DNA of 64,000 bases from Cytobacillus gottheilii (lineage in GTDB: Bacteria; Bacillota; Bacilli; Bacillales; Cytobacillaceae), in contig NZ_KV440945.1 of NCBI RefSeq assembly GCF_001636345.1, positions 3,755,854-3,819,853 of the forward strand. The letters are read 5' to 3'. The translations under genes and the position numbers were made by a program. Shown here one piece after another: positions 19,101 to 28,787 of the stretch; positions within the stretch are counted from its first letter, which is position 1; the number at the start of each line of letters is the position of its first letter. The notes under the pieces are model-generated. The model searched no databases, was not told the DNA's origin, and saw only the letters and a list, made by a program, of their open reading frames with translations.

Positions 19101-20587
19101 AAGCTGGCGCTGATTACATCACACTTAGCGGCTTTGATGGCGGAACTGGTGCTGCAAGAATACATGCGCTCCAGCATGTTGGACTGCCGGTTGAAATCGG
19201 CGTCAAAGCGGCACATAATGCCCTTTTGGAAGCTGGATTGCGTGATGGGGTGGAAATTTGGGCAGACGGCGGTATTAAAAGCGTTTCTGATGTGTTAAAA
19301 GTAATGCTTCTTGGTGCAAACCGGGTTGGCTTTGGAACATTATCAATGCTTGCCATTGGCTGTACAACTTGCCGCGGCTGTCATTTGGATACATGTCATG
19401 TGGGAATCGCTACACAAATCGACTCAGAAGCACAAGCAAAAGAACACGGCTTAAGACGTTTTGTGCCGCGCCAATTTGATTTAGCCGTGCAGGGCATTAT
19501 GAATTTATTCTCTGCGTTTGGCAAAGAGCTTCAAACACTGGCAGCTGAAATGGGCATTCAAAACGTTCAAGACGCTGTTGGCCGTTCGGATCTTTTAGAA
19601 CAAGCAAAAGGCAGCGACCAGCTCGACTTAACTTTCCTGTTAAAAACATTGGAAATCCGCCAGCTTGATAAGCATGAAACAGCTTCTGCTCTATCCGAAG
19701 CACAGCTTCAAGTGGCAGTTGGAGCCGAGTATCTGGATGCAACGGTTGAAGAATTGCATAGCTCACGTGAATTCAACAGCATTACCTCTGAACAGCGTGT
19801 GCTCGGAAGCAGAGTTTCCTGCCACCGTGTCAGAGGCAGACTGGATGGATCTTATAAAGCTCTTCCGCCTGTTGATCTTAAATATAAAAACGGCTCCATC
19901 CCGGGCAACGGACTTGGCGCATACAACAGCTTTGGCATCAATATCGAAGTTGCCGGCGGCGCGCAAGATGGGATCGGAAAAACATCATTTGGCGGACAAA
20001 TTCTTATTTTCAAATCCAAAGGCAAAAACGGCCGCTACTATAATGGCTCTGTCGGAAAAGGATTTGGATATGGAGCACAAGAAGGCTTGCTTGTTGCTCA
20101 AGGAAATGCTGATGCACGTGCAGGGATTCGCCTCTCCGGCGCAGATATGATCATTGGCGGACAGCTTACGAAGCCTATTCCTGAAAATGAATTCGGCAAT
20201 ATTGGCACAAACGCGAATATTAAAGGATTTGCTTTTGAGTATATGACCAATGGCCGCGGACTCGTCCTTGGCGATCCTGGCCCATGGATTTGCGCAGGTA
20301 TGACAGGCGGTGTCGTTTATTTACGCCACCAGCCAGAAAAAGGCCTGACAAAAGAAGCCATTCAGCGCCGTATCGCCAAAGGAGCAAAAGTAACGATTAC
20401 ATCTCTTTCTGAAAAAGGCAAAGAGGATATCCAAGAACTGCTTGGCCAATACATCGCCATGCTAAAGACACAGGAACAATTCGAAGAAGCTGCTGAATTA
20501 TCACAGCTGCTCGAAAACCTTGATGATCACTTCCTTCAAGTGATCCCTGTGAAAGAACAGGCAGATCCATCAGTTTCTACTGAGTGA
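16112..20587 (+). CDS. gltB: glutamate synthase, large subunit
   Basis: A 1491-residue glutamate synthase large subunit, which makes glutamate from glutamine and 2-oxoglutarate. An N-terminal nucleophile glutaminase domain begins at the conserved Cys in HDACGIVAS (C22), so about 21 residues are removed as a propeptide. Then come the central domain, the FMN/2-oxoglutarate barrel (GGTGAARI, WADGGIKS), an iron-sulfur motif CTTCRGCHLDTC with one more Cys than usual, and the C-terminal GXGXG-rich beta-helix. Length is close to B. subtilis GltA. No small-subunit gene adjoins it. The start is unusual: the ribosome site is 31 bases away across a hairpin. A strong terminator follows. Confidence 0.93.
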   Translation: MMTEQWTPSQFNQFHRQEHDACGIVASVEKQKTPTRENIFSCINALVTMNHRAGFINGEGDGVGIHIDIPRVLWKEKLAAAGADANAADQSNFVVGHIFMSRGQDTAQFKEKLIEKLENNGLNVVFQSEQVTEASALGPIAIQENPVFWQFACTADLEESELSKTLFALTIDFEENEHVHVASLSQHHAVYKVMGAGDILPKYYHDLANPLVASTMTLGHNRYSTNTLSSFFRVQPFSVLGHNGEINTIAKLRDEAKMVGVPLVKDGSDSQDLNRTIDTFISRDGYSLFEAVDILFPPIVNEIKAYPEYLQNLYAYIREAWGHFSQGPAGIISRYGDEAVFSVDALGLRPLWMLETQSSYLFSSEPGIIPSSEYVNDPKPLSPGEKVGLKWDGNDIVLYEQNEYQQEVYERFSARMLVDQYKLRLTPPKFDKVVSMNYPDKIHNGQYKAFGWERDHVQLVEQMSKNGAEPIRSLGHDSPLAALNPQRKNIADFIKESVAVVTNPAIDRDRETEHFSTRTVIGRRPSLFEKETAGTAIELLSPILIEGISGYRCASELNQPSFDQVTNFFQEEKLVSYIHIHFHESETLNDAIERLKSEAIEAVKSGKTLLILDDSNVHQEGAYWIDPHLAVSAIDQALVKAALRRDCSLLLRSASIRSLHDIITAFGLGADLLSPYYMFITVADEDQTAPLTNLFAALTKGLEKVISTIGIHELRGYGRLFSSIGLSKEVADELNIVNFFGSEELKYNFASMREDGIARAADYNNEKERIGKTFSLFPRIWKAIGEVASTGDYSAYKEKITEQEEENPTTIRHLTSFKKASEVLSPEEVNIAVGDHDLPFMISSMSFGSQNEVAFRAYAEGADRLNMISFNGEGGEIKDMLGKYPRTRGQQIASGRFGVNAELLNSTNLLEIKIGQGAKPGEGGHLPGSKVTAKIAEARNATIGSDLISPSNNHDIYSIEDLAQMIHELKTANDKAKVAVKVPVVPNIGTIAVGIAKAGADYITLSGFDGGTGAARIHALQHVGLPVEIGVKAAHNALLEAGLRDGVEIWADGGIKSVSDVLKVMLLGANRVGFGTLSMLAIGCTTCRGCHLDTCHVGIATQIDSEAQAKEHGLRRFVPRQFDLAVQGIMNLFSAFGKELQTLAAEMGIQNVQDAVGRSDLLEQAKGSDQLDLTFLLKTLEIRQLDKHETASALSEAQLQVAVGAEYLDATVEELHSSREFNSITSEQRVLGSRVSCHRVRGRLDGSYKALPPVDLKYKNGSIPGNGLGAYNSFGINIEVAGGAQDGIGKTSFGGQILIFKSKGKNGRYYNGSVGKGFGYGAQEGLLVAQGNADARAGIRLSGADMIIGGQLTKPIPENEFGNIGTNANIKGFAFEYMTNGRGLVLGDPGPWICAGMTGGVVYLRHQPEKGLTKEAIQRRIAKGAKVTITSLSEKGKEDIQELLGQYIAMLKTQEQFEEAAELSQLLENLDDHFLQVIPVKEQADPSVSTE

Positions 20588-20605
20588 TTGAGAAATATAA
20601 AAAGA

Positions 20606-20643
20606 GAAGAAACGTTTGCTTGTGCGAACGTTTCTTTTTTTCC
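20606..20643 (+). terminator. terminator of gltB
   Basis: GAAACGTTTGC-ttgt-GCGAACGTTTC followed by seven or more T. Confidence 0.92.
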
Positions 20644-20843
20644 TCTATTAATTATGTAGTGGTTGTGATTTTTTAATATCACACCGTGCCTCCATCTCAT
20701 GCTTAAAAGTTATCACACCCATATAAATCTCTCTAAAAAACCAACACTCCACCCCATCAGTCCCCAGTCACCTAATTAAACCGTTTCCATAAAAAAGGTA
20801 GTAAAACTTTCAAAATTTAGGCTGTTTTTCTTTCAAAAGTTAC
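20644..20843. other. intergenic DNA with no recognised feature
   Basis: About 200 bp of AT-rich DNA between the gltB terminator and the ygaE promoter. It contains a short atcac/gtgat-type dyad near 20665-20685 but nothing I can assign. Confidence 0.4.
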
Positions 20844-20872
20844 TTGAACTTCGTGTATAATCCCTGTATAGT
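20844..20872 (+). promoter_or_regulatory. predicted promoter of ygaE
   Basis: -35 TTGAAC (20844-20849), a 17-bp spacer and -10 TATAGT (20867-20872). It leaves a leader of about 160 nt with no obvious structure. Confidence 0.6.
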
Positions 20873-21037
20873 ACATTATTGTTTAACAACCTGTAAAAAC
20901 GTTTAAAGTAGATAATATGGACATACTTCCTCATTTTTAGAAGTATATATTGGTTAGAGTGAAACATTTTTTGATGTTAATACGTCAAACAATAGGTATT
21001 CATTAAGACTCCTGTATAAGAAAGGAACACATTTTGT

Positions 21038-22129
21038 ATGAAACTTGGCGCCCGCATTTTAAAAACGGGAATCGCAATTATTTTGGCTTTATTTTTATCC
21101 GAATTATTACAGCTGCCTAACCCTGTATTTGCCGGGATCGCAGCCATTTTTGCTCTGCAGCCTACCATTTACAGATCGTATTTATCCATCATTGAGCAGA
21201 TTCAAGGTAACTCGATTGGCGCTTTTATCGCCGTCATTTTTGTTTTATTATTCGGCAATGATATTTTTATCATCGGTTTAGGCGCAATTATTCTCATAAC
21301 GATTAACTTAAAGCTTCGAATTGAAAATACAATTGCACTATCGCTGGTTACGCTGCTTGCCATTATGGAATCACCTGGAGATGAATTTATTCAGTTCGCT
21401 CTTATTCGTTTTTCTACCATTATGCTAGGTGTCTTTTCAGCGTTTATCATTAATCTTGTATTTTTACCTCCTAAATATGAGAATAAGTTATATAACCGCA
21501 TCTCAAATGTTACGGAGGATGTGACTAAGTGGCTTCGACTGACCGTTCGCCGTGCCTCTGAGCATCACACCTTAAAGTCTGATATTGAAAAAATGCAGGA
21601 TTCTATCAGCAAATTGGACATGATCTACGCGATGTACAAAGAAGAAAGAAATTATTTTAAAAATAATGCTGTTGCGAAATCGCGAAAGCTGGTTATTTAC
21701 AGACAAATGATTTCCACCACAAAACGCGCATTAGAAACGCTGAAGAAGCTCCATCGTTTTGATAATGATATGGCGGATATTACAGAGGAATTTCAGTATA
21801 CCCTGCAGCAGCAGCTGGATTGCCTTATCCACTATCATGAACATGTGATGCTAAAGTTTATTGGCAAGGTTCGTCCGCAGGTTTCTTTTGAAGAAGGAGA
21901 AGTCACGTTAAACAGACGCGAGCTCTTCCAGGTCTTCATTCAGCAGCAGCGGCAGATGGACACTGATCGCGATATTGAAGAATCCATGCTTCCGCATACC
22001 ATGCAGATCGTATCTGCGTTCATGGATTATCTTGAGCAGGTCGAACATCTTGATATGCTGATTTCAAGCTTTCAAGCTTATCATAAAGAAGATAACGAAG
22101 TAACGATTGAGGAAACGGCAGAAAATTAA
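21038..22129 (+). CDS. ygaE: YgaE-like aromatic acid exporter (ArAE/FUSC) family protein
   Basis: A 363-residue protein with about six N-terminal membrane helices in the first 145 residues (VFAGIAAIFALQPT is the family signature region) and a long helical cytoplasmic domain of about 200 residues. This is the architecture of the ArAE_1/UPF0421 group, related to the FUSC and AaeB efflux proteins. Substrate is unknown. The gene occupies the place of B. subtilis ygaE between gsaB and ygaD, although gltB intervenes here. GAAAGGAAC lies upstream of the ATG. A hairpin terminator follows. Confidence 0.82.
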   Translation: MKLGARILKTGIAIILALFLSELLQLPNPVFAGIAAIFALQPTIYRSYLSIIEQIQGNSIGAFIAVIFVLLFGNDIFIIGLGAIILITINLKLRIENTIALSLVTLLAIMESPGDEFIQFALIRFSTIMLGVFSAFIINLVFLPPKYENKLYNRISNVTEDVTKWLRLTVRRASEHHTLKSDIEKMQDSISKLDMIYAMYKEERNYFKNNAVAKSRKLVIYRQMISTTKRALETLKKLHRFDNDMADITEEFQYTLQQQLDCLIHYHEHVMLKFIGKVRPQVSFEEGEVTLNRRELFQVFIQQQRQMDTDRDIEESMLPHTMQIVSAFMDYLEQVEHLDMLISSFQAYHKEDNEVTIEETAEN

Positions 22130-22131
22130 TA

Positions 22132-22167
22132 AAAAACAGCTGACCATGGTGTCAGCTGTTTTTTTAA
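22132..22167 (+). terminator. terminator of ygaE
   Basis: AAAACAGCTGAC-catggt-GTCAGCTGTTTTTTT, a long stem with a T tract. Confidence 0.92.
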
Positions 22168-22234
22168 TCAAAAGAGGAATTTTTCAATTTTTATGGAAGT
22201 ATGAGATATACCATTCAGCACAAGGAGTTTACCC

Positions 22235-22501
22235 ATGACAAAACAAATCAATATTTGGGCTTTTATATTATCAATCTGCTTTGTTTTTCTCTTTATTATG
22301 ATGCCTGGAACTGAATCTATTTTTGGTTTACATCCGCTCTATCTTCTTTTCTTTATTACGATATTCACTTTTATATTAAGCTTAATCGGATTTTTAGGGA
22401 TTCAAAATTGGAAAGGTGCCGTACGGAGTATTGTCTCTGTGGTATTAACACTGGGATTGGCAGCTATTCTTATTTTCATATTATTTATCGGAAGCTTATA
22501 A
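22235..22501 (+). CDS. small three-helix membrane protein, unknown
   Basis: An 88-residue, almost wholly hydrophobic protein with three predicted membrane helices (about residues 8-28, 33-55 and 63-86). ACAAGGAG lies ten bases before the ATG, and a strong terminator follows the stop directly, so it is probably a real single-gene transcript. I do not recognise the family; no conserved charged residues or motifs stand out. Confidence 0.7.
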   Translation: MTKQINIWAFILSICFVFLFIMMPGTESIFGLHPLYLLFFITIFTFILSLIGFLGIQNWKGAVRSIVSVVLTLGLAAILIFILFIGSL

Positions 22502-22503
22502 AA

Positions 22504-22540
22504 AACGCCTGGAGAACACGAAGCCTCCAGGCGTTTTTTT
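22504..22540. terminator. bidirectional terminator between the small membrane gene and ygaD
   Basis: AACGCCTGGAG...CTCCAGGCGTT with A and T runs on the two sides. It can stop transcripts from both converging genes. Confidence 0.9.
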
Positions 22541-24284
22541 AATTCTCCAGCTGCTGCACTTGAAAGAGCTTATAATAACTTCCTTGTTTTTTCATAAGCT
22601 CATCGTGGGAGCCTTCTTCCATGATTTGACCATGCTCGATTAAAATGATCCGGTCTGCATGGGTAATGGTAGAAAGGCGGTGCGCCACAATGAAGGTGGT
22701 TCGGTCTTTTGCCAGCTCCTCTAATGACTCTTGGATGAGGTGCTCACTTTCTAAGTCCAATGCAGATGTGGCTTCATCTAAAATTAGAATCGGCGGGTTT
22801 TTCAGGAAGATACGTGCGATCGCAATCCGCTGCTTTTGTCCTCCTGACAGTTTCACGCCTCGTTCGCCCACTTTCGTATCATAGCCTTCTGGAAGACTCA
22901 TGATAAAATCATGCGCATTGGCTGCCTTAGCAGCCTGAATAACTTCCTCATCTGTTCCTTCTGGTTTCCCTAGCAGAATATTGGTTTTAACCGATTCGCT
23001 GAATAGAATATTATCCTGCAGAACCATGCCAATCTTATCTCTTAAACTGCGGACTTTGAAAGAACGGATATCTTTCCCATCAAGGAGGATTGATCCATCT
23101 GACACATCGTAAAAACGCGGAATCAAGCCCACTAAGGAAGACTTTCCGCCTCCACTCATGCCGACTAGGGCGACGGTTTCTCCCTTTTGGATATCGAGGT
23201 TGATATGTTTTAATACATCTTCCTCATTTTCATTATATTTAAAGCTGACATCCTTGAACTGAATATGGCCGTTTACTTCCTTGCATTCCACTGCATTTGG
23301 CGCATCATCAATATCGTATTTTTCATCAAGGAGCTCAAATACACGGTCCATTGAAGCAATTGACTGTGTCAGTGTAGTCGATGAATTAACAAGTCTGCGC
23401 AGTGGTGCGTATAAGCGATCAATATAAGCAATGAACGCCATCATTACACCGAGTGAGATATTCCCCTGAATTACCTGGTAGCCAGCATAGCCGATGACGA
23501 GCAGCGGCGAAATGTCGGTAATCGTGTTCACAACTGCAAAGGCTTTTGCGTTCCATTTTGTATGGTCAATCGCTTTTTGCAGGAAATTGCTGTTCTGGCG
23601 GTCAAAATTCCCCTGTTCATAATCCTCTGTCGCAAAGCTTTTAATGACAGCCATCCCTTGCACCCGCTCATGCAGATAGCCTTGCACCTCGGCGAGTGCC
23701 TGGGAACGTACGCGTGTTAATTTTCGCAGATTGCCGAAAAAGTATTTAACCGAAAAAGCGTAAAACGGAAATAAGATCAATGACACGATCGTTAATGTGA
23801 TATCCATATTAAACATAATAATGACAGCAATAATGATCGTAGACACATCAAGCCAAAGGTTCATTAATCCTGTGACAACAAAGGTTTTCGTTTGCTCAAC
23901 ATCATTAATGACCCGGGAAATGACTTCCCCAGCCCGTGTATTGGCATAATACTTAAAGCTTAGCTTTTGAATATGTACAAATAAGCGGTCACGGATATCG
24001 TATAAGATTTTGCTGGATACCCATTGTGCAAAATATTGGCGATAATATTCAATCGGCGGTCGTGCCACAACAAAAATGACAATCATACCGCCCATCAGCC
24101 AAAAAAGTGTACTTGTTTTTTCAGAATCGGCTGCATCACCGCCAATAATATCATCGACGACATATTTAATCAGAAGCGGGATCAACAAAGGAATGGCAAA
24201 TTTAATAATTCCAATGATAATCGTTCCGATAATCTGAAACCGATATGGCTTTACAAATTGCATATATCTTTTAATACTGTTCAA
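22539..24284 (-). CDS. ygaD: YgaD, ABC exporter half-transporter
   Basis: A 581-residue type-IV (BmrA/MsbA-like) half-transporter with six membrane helices in residues 1-310 and a C-terminal ATPase. Walker A is [10 protein letters not shown], the signature is LSGGQKQR, Walker B plus catalytic Glu is [11 protein letters not shown], and the switch His is in VAHRLS. All are intact, so a homodimer is expected. Substrate is unknown, probably a drug or lipid. The start is a TTG at 24284, four bases after GGTGGAGG. It is the ygaD orthologue by position. Confidence 0.92.
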   Translation of the reverse strand: MNSIKRYMQFVKPYRFQIIGTIIIGIIKFAIPLLIPLLIKYVVDDIIGGDAADSEKTSTLFWLMGGMIVIFVVARPPIEYYRQYFAQWVSSKILYDIRDRLFVHIQKLSFKYYANTRAGEVISRVINDVEQTKTFVVTGLMNLWLDVSTIIIAVIIMFNMDITLTIVSLILFPFYAFSVKYFFGNLRKLTRVRSQALAEVQGYLHERVQGMAVIKSFATEDYEQGNFDRQNSNFLQKAIDHTKWNAKAFAVVNTITDISPLLVIGYAGYQVIQGNISLGVMMAFIAYIDRLYAPLRRLVNSSTTLTQSIASMDRVFELLDEKYDIDDAPNAVECKEVNGHIQFKDVSFKYNENEEDVLKHINLDIQKGETVALVGMSGGGKSSLVGLIPRFYDVSDGSILLDGKDIRSFKVRSLRDKIGMVLQDNILFSESVKTNILLGKPEGTDEEVIQAAKAANAHDFIMSLPEGYDTKVGERGVKLSGGQKQRIAIARIFLKNPPILILDEATSALDLESEHLIQESLEELAKDRTTFIVAHRLSTITHADRIILIEHGQIMEEGSHDELMKKQGSYYKLFQVQQLEN

Positions 24285-24390
24285 GTAGCCTCCACCCTTT
24301 CAAGGCCTAAAAAAATGCATATCTTTTGCACTCATTTTAAATTGACCCGTTCCTCATGCTTTCATACCTAATGTTTCTTCCCTTCAATGC

Positions 24391-24417
24391 AAAAAGAAAA
24401 CTTGCCATATTGGCAAG
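24391..24417 (-). terminator. hairpin downstream of ygaC, second of two
   Basis: Minus strand CTTGCC-aatat-GGCAAG then TTTTCTTTTT. It may be a back-up terminator for ygaC or lie in the ygaD leader. Confidence 0.5.
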
Positions 24418-24470
24418 CCGAAAAGACAATCATTAGGCTTCACGTATATTTCTATGCTGCTAAAACATTT

Positions 24471-24506
24471 AAAAAGCTAAAACCTGTTGACGATCCGTTC
24501 AACAGG
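24471..24506 (-). terminator. terminator of ygaC
   Basis: Minus strand CCTGTTGA-acggatcg-TCAACAGG followed by TTTTAGCTTTTT, about 30 bp after the ygaC stop. Confidence 0.75.
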
Positions 24507-24535
24507 CAACTCTTAGGCATTTTCAATCCAAAATC

Positions 24536-25066
24536 CTAGCGTCTGTACGTTAAATAGCGCTCATACCAAATGTCGATAAAATCCGGTGCAAATGGACCTT
24601 TGCGCTGGCGAATCCATTGAATGAGCTTGTCCACATTGGACCACAGAATTTGATCAATCGGAGCAGGGTAGTTCATTTCTTGACGATGGCGTTCATATTC
24701 GTCTTCATCTAATAAATTGAAGGTCATATCAGGAAACACTTTAATATCCAGATCATAATCGATATATTTTAATGCTTCCTCGTCATATATAAACGGCGAG
24801 CTGATATTGCAATAATAGTAAACGCCGTCTTCCCTGATCATTCCAATAATATTAAACCAGTATTGGGAATGAAAATAACAGATTGCCGGTTCTCTCGTTA
24901 CCCATGTTCTGCCGTCCGATTCTGTTACAATGGTCCGATCATTGCCGCCAATGACAAGATTTTGCGTACCTTTTAATACCGTTGTTTCCTCCCAGACGCG
25001 ATGGATGTGCCCATTATGTTTATAGCTGTGTATTTGTATTGGAGATCCTTCTATGGGTACGGCCAT
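24536..25066 (-). CDS. ygaC: YgaC, DUF402 nucleoside tri/diphosphate phosphatase
   Basis: A 176-residue DUF402-fold protein. Family members such as S. aureus Ntdp hydrolyse nucleoside tri- and diphosphates with divalent metal. The conserved acidic cluster ([23 protein letters not shown]) that binds metal is present. The ATG at 25066 gives exactly the B. subtilis length and has GAAGGGG upstream; an in-frame ATG at 25084 would extend it into that site. It is syntenic, between ygaB and ygaD. Confidence 0.9.
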   Translation of the reverse strand: MAVPIEGSPIQIHSYKHNGHIHRVWEETTVLKGTQNLVIGGNDRTIVTESDGRTWVTREPAICYFHSQYWFNIIGMIREDGVYYYCNISSPFIYDEEALKYIDYDLDIKVFPDMTFNLLDEDEYERHRQEMNYPAPIDQILWSNVDKLIQWIRQRKGPFAPDFIDIWYERYLTYRR

Positions 25067-25340
25067 TTTTTCCCCTTCTTTCATTTCTGGAAGCTTTGAA
25101 ACCTATAGTCCTCTAGAAGCAAGCAAAACGGCTGCTTCTCTTTTAGACACTGAAGTACCTTATATGAATATGGAGCAGTAAATCTGCTGACCCGCTGTTC
25201 AAATAAAGTTATCCGATCTGATCCTTTGAAAAGAATTTTTATCATTAAAAATTCTTCTTCACTCCAAACGACGAAAGGCTTGCAAAGAACGATTCCTATT
25301 TCTTCTTATTATAACGGTTATACGTTCATTTTAAAACAAA
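25067..25340. other. intergenic region between ygaB and ygaC
   Basis: No gene or strong motif is recognised. The stretch AGAATTTTTATC...AAAAATTCTT near 25220-25255 is an AT-rich dyad. The ygaC promoter should be here but I cannot place it with confidence. Confidence 0.35.
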
Positions 25341-25368
25341 AGAACCATTGAAATGGCTCAATGGTTTA
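25341..25368 (-). terminator. terminator of ygaB
   Basis: Minus strand AACCATTG-agccattt-CAATGGTT then CTTTTGTTTT. Confidence 0.75.
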
Positions 25369-25402
25369 AATAATGCATCTATTTTGCTGTAGAACCTGTC
25401 CT

Positions 25403-25657
25403 TTATACAGGAACATTCATGTCCTGATAAGACCGGATCACCTCTTCTGTCTGTGTTTCGAATATTTTATGAATGGCCTTCAATTCATTTTTCATCATTT
25501 TAATTTCATGCTGAATGCTTTCAAGTTCTGTCTCCTGTTGAATCAGCTGCAGCTGTTCCTCAATCTCTTCACAGCGCTCCAGCTCCCCTTGTAAAAACAA
25601 TAGCTTGTCCATTGTCTTCATCTGCTCTGATACTAAAAGGTTAAATTCACGCACCAT
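25403..25657 (-). CDS. ygaB: YgaB, small coiled-coil protein
   Basis: An 84-residue protein dominated by one heptad-rich helix (about residues 10-70: LFLQGELERCEEIEEQLQ and following). B. subtilis YgaB is of the same length and at the same locus; its function is unknown. The open frame extends further upstream, but the ATG at 25657 has GGTGG four to five bases before it and gives the family length, so it is chosen. Confidence 0.8.
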   Translation of the reverse strand: MVREFNLLVSEQMKTMDKLLFLQGELERCEEIEEQLQLIQQETELESIQHEIKMMKNELKAIHKIFETQTEEVIRSYQDMNVPV

Positions 25658-25783
25658 TTGCCACCATCCCTTTTGTGATCTCTTAATACAAATTCGCGGC
25701 AGAACCCCTTTTCCCTTTGACTGATAATGTAGACTTAATGGAAGTTTTGTCGAGGATGTGCTGATGTTCCATGTTGAAGCAGC

Positions 25784-25813
25784 AAAAAAACCAGGAGACA
25801 ATCCCCCTGGTTT
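25784..25813 (-). terminator. terminator of the peptide ABC operon
   Basis: Minus strand AAACCAGG...CCTGGTTTTTTT, directly after the stop codon of the last gene. Confidence 0.88.
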
Positions 25814-26812
25814 CTACGAATAATCATAAGGTCCATCTTCAAGCAGATGGCATGCTGCTTTATGTTCGACCTCGCTCAGCGAATGGAGCTTAGGCTCTTC
25901 CACCGCACAGCGGTCCATAGCATATGGGCAGCGGGTGTGGAAGCGGCATCCTGCTGGCGGATCAATCGGCGACGGCACATCTCCTTTTAAGATGATTCTT
26001 TCTTTCTTTTTCTCTCCCACATTGATGCTTGGGATTGCAGATAAAAGTGCTCTTGTATAGGGATGCTGCGGGTTTTCAAACAGAGAATCCTTATCCCCTA
26101 TTTCCACTATTTTGCCGAGATACATAACAATGATGCGGTCCGATATATGGCGGACAACCCCTAAATCATGTGAGATAAATAAATATGTCAGCTGGAACTT
26201 TTGCTGAAGTTCTTTTAATAGGTTTAAGACTTGAGCCTGGATCGATACATCCAATGCCGACACAGCTTCATCGCAGATCACCAGTTTCGGATCGACCGAT
26301 AAGGCACGGGCAATCCCAATCCGCTGCCGCTGTCCGCCGCTAAATTCATGTGGATAACGATCCATTTGATGCGCTCCAATGCCTACTGTTTGCAGGAGAT
26401 CCTCTACCTTCTGGCGTCTCTCTTTCCTGGAAACAACATTTTGAATCTCAAGCGCTTCCTCCAAGATTTGTCTTACCGTTTGCCGTGGATTTAAAGAGGC
26501 ATAAGGATCCTGAAAGATGATTTGCAGGTCCTTGCGCTTTTTTCGCATTTTGGCCTTATTTAAACCTAATAAATTTTCTCCATCGAATAAAATATCACCT
26601 GAAGTTGGGTCATCTAAACGCAGGATCGCCCTTCCTGTCGTTGATTTTCCGCAGCCGGATTCTCCAACAACACTGACTGTTTCTCCTTCATACACGACAA
26701 AGCTAATATCATCAACAGCCTTTACGTGGTTGACTGTACCGCCAAACAAGCCGCCTTTAATCGGGAAATACTGCTTTAAATTATTGACCTCTAATAAAGC
26801 CTTCTTACTCAT
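25814..26812 (-). CDS. oppF: OppF/DppF-type peptide ABC transporter ATPase
   Basis: A 332-residue ATPase that powers peptide import. Walker A is GESGCGKST, the signature FSGGQRQR and Walker [13 protein letters not shown]. The C-terminal oligopeptide-transporter extension carries [14 protein letters not shown], which in some family members holds an iron-sulfur cluster. The ATG at 26812 overlaps the end of the upstream ATPase gene by eight bases (ATGAGTAA), implying coupled translation. The much longer open frame upstream lies inside that gene and is not used. It is the last gene of the C-B-D-F operon. Confidence 0.93.
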   Translation of the reverse strand: MSKKALLEVNNLKQYFPIKGGLFGGTVNHVKAVDDISFVVYEGETVSVVGESGCGKSTTGRAILRLDDPTSGDILFDGENLLGLNKAKMRKKRKDLQIIFQDPYASLNPRQTVRQILEEALEIQNVVSRKERRQKVEDLLQTVGIGAHQMDRYPHEFSGGQRQRIGIARALSVDPKLVICDEAVSALDVSIQAQVLNLLKELQQKFQLTYLFISHDLGVVRHISDRIIVMYLGKIVEIGDKDSLFENPQHPYTRALLSAIPSINVGEKKKERIILKGDVPSPIDPPAGCRFHTRCPYAMDRCAVEEPKLHSLSEVEHKAACHLLEDGPYDYS

Positions 26813-27830
26813 GAGTTGACACCGCCTCTGCTTGCTTTTCCCATTGATCGGTGTGAATCCAGCAGCGCACTTGGTTTCCATCTTCTTTTGTTTCCAATGC
26901 CGGCAGCTCTCTATGACAGATCTCTCTCGCATGTGGACATCTTGTCACGAATCTGCAGCCGGACGGCAATTCAAATGGACTTGGCACAGACCCTTTGATC
27001 ACAGACAATTCCCCTTCAACCTTTAAGTCATGTCTTGGAACTGAATTTAGGAGTCCAATCGTGTAAGGATGCTTTGGATCCGTAAAAATGGTTTTCACAT
27101 CAGCATACTCAACGACTTTTCCACAATACATAACGGCGACACGATCACACATTTCCGCAACGACCCCAAGATCATGGGTAATAATCATTAAAGAGGTTCC
27201 CAATTCTTCCTGCAGCTTTTTAATTAATTCTAATATTTGCGCTTGGATCGTCACATCAAGGGCAGTTGTCGGTTCATCAGCAATTAATAGCTCAGGATTA
27301 CAAGCAAGGGCAATCGCGATCATAACACGCTGGCGCATCCCCCCAGATAGTTCAAACGGATACTGCTTGACCCTTTTCTCTGGAGATGGAATTCCTACTA
27401 ATTTCAGCATTTCTATCGCTTTCACCCGTGCTTCTTTTCGATTAAGCTTTTGATGAATGCGGAGTGACTCTGCAATTTGCTCACCACATGTTAAGGTCGG
27501 ATTTAGGGAGGTCATAGGTTCCTGAAAGATCATAGAGATTTTATTTCCACGGATATCTCTCATTTCTTTCTTTGTTTTCGTTAAAAGATTTTCTCCCTTA
27601 AAAACAATTTCTCCATCGACCACTTTACCTGCTGGTTCTTGAACCAGACGCATAATAGATAAGGAAGTAATACTCTTGCCTGAACCAGATTCCCCCACGA
27701 TTCCAATGGTTTTACCTTTTTCTATTGAAAAATCTACTCCATCAACGGCCTTTACTTCTCCTTCATCTGTGAAGAAGGAGGTACAGAGATTTCGAACTTC
27801 CAGGATATTCTCTTGATTTGATATAGTCAT
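26805..27830 (-). CDS. oppD: OppD/DppD-type peptide ABC transporter ATPase
   Basis: A 341-residue ATPase partner of the next gene. Walker A is [11 protein letters not shown], the signature LSGGMRQR and Walker [13 protein letters not shown]. The C-terminal cysteine region [14 protein letters not shown] matches the DppD/OppD extension. The ATG at 27830 is eight bases from GGAAGG; a GTG at 27839 in the same frame sits on that site. It starts 15 bp after the permease stop and overlaps oppF at its end. Confidence 0.93.
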   Translation of the reverse strand: MTISNQENILEVRNLCTSFFTDEGEVKAVDGVDFSIEKGKTIGIVGESGSGKSITSLSIMRLVQEPAGKVVDGEIVFKGENLLTKTKKEMRDIRGNKISMIFQEPMTSLNPTLTCGEQIAESLRIHQKLNRKEARVKAIEMLKLVGIPSPEKRVKQYPFELSGGMRQRVMIAIALACNPELLIADEPTTALDVTIQAQILELIKKLQEELGTSLMIITHDLGVVAEMCDRVAVMYCGKVVEYADVKTIFTDPKHPYTIGLLNSVPRHDLKVEGELSVIKGSVPSPFELPSGCRFVTRCPHAREICHRELPALETKEDGNQVRCWIHTDQWEKQAEAVSTHE

Positions 27831-27845
27831 CCTTCTCACCTTCCT

Positions 27846-28769
27846 TTAATTCAGCTCAATTCGTTTATTAATTAAACGATATGTGATATCAACGATAAAA
27901 TTCACGACGACAAACAAGACGGCACATACGAGAATCGTTCCTTGAACCATTGGAAAGTCACGCATCCGGATTGAATCGACAACTAAGCGTCCCAACCCAT
28001 TAATAGCAAAAACGGTTTCTGTGATAACCGCTCCGCCCAGTAATGTACCAAACTGCAAACCTACGATTGTGACAACCGGAACGAGCGCATTTCTCAAAGC
28101 ATGTTTATAAATGACTACTCTGTCATGAACCCCTTTTGCATAGGCTGTGCGAATATAATCATTGTCAAGGACCTCAAGCATGCTGGAACGTGTCATACGC
28201 GCGATAATGGCTGCTCCGCCTGTACCGATCGTTAACACAGGAAGCACCATATGTTTCCATGATTCCCAGCCAATCGTTGGGAACCAGCCTAAATTAACAG
28301 AGAAGAAATAGATTAGCATAATTCCGAGCCAGAAATTCGGCATCGACATCCCGAAAAGGGCGACAATCATGAGAGATACATCCGAAAATGAATATTTTCT
28401 AGTAGCGGAAATAATCCCGGCGATTAATCCTAAAATCACCGCTAAAACCGTCCCATAAAGCGCTAACTCAAATGTAATCCATATACGGTTTGTAAATATC
28501 TCTTCTGTTACGGCCCGATCTGTCCGGATAGAGGTGCCCAAGTCACCTTGAATGGCGTTTCCGACATAGCGAAAATACTGCTGATAAAGCGGATCGTTTA
28601 ACCCTAAATTCTCCCTCATTTGTTCTAATTGAGCTTCATCTGCTCTCTCCCCTGCCATTATTTGAGCAGGATCCCCAGGAATCAAATGCATCATAAGAAA
28701 TACAGCTAACGTCACACCGATCATGACAGGAATTGTTTGAAATAATCTTCTAATGATAAAAACAAACAT
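27846..28769 (-). CDS. oppB: OppB/DppB-type peptide ABC permease
   Basis: A 307-residue permease with the N-terminal helix and HLIPGDPAQ loop typical of DppB/OppB proteins, then five or six helices with the EAA-type loop (DNDYIRTAYAKG...HALRNALVPV) that docks on the ATPases. The ATG at 28769 is chosen over the GTG at 28778 because of spacing from GGAAGG. It lies second in the operon, after the C-type permease, which reverses the usual B-C order. Confidence 0.92.
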   Translation of the reverse strand: MFVFIIRRLFQTIPVMIGVTLAVFLMMHLIPGDPAQIMAGERADEAQLEQMRENLGLNDPLYQQYFRYVGNAIQGDLGTSIRTDRAVTEEIFTNRIWITFELALYGTVLAVILGLIAGIISATRKYSFSDVSLMIVALFGMSMPNFWLGIMLIYFFSVNLGWFPTIGWESWKHMVLPVLTIGTGGAAIIARMTRSSMLEVLDNDYIRTAYAKGVHDRVVIYKHALRNALVPVVTIVGLQFGTLLGGAVITETVFAINGLGRLVVDSIRMRDFPMVQGTILVCAVLFVVVNFIVDITYRLINKRIELN

Positions 28770-28787
28770 GTCTCTCACCTTCCTTCA

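Noticed and set aside
24401..24417. CTTGCC-GGCAAG hairpins at 24401 and 34489 as a dispersed family
   Set aside because: Only 12 bases are shared and the loops and flanks differ; chance similarity of short dyads is likely.
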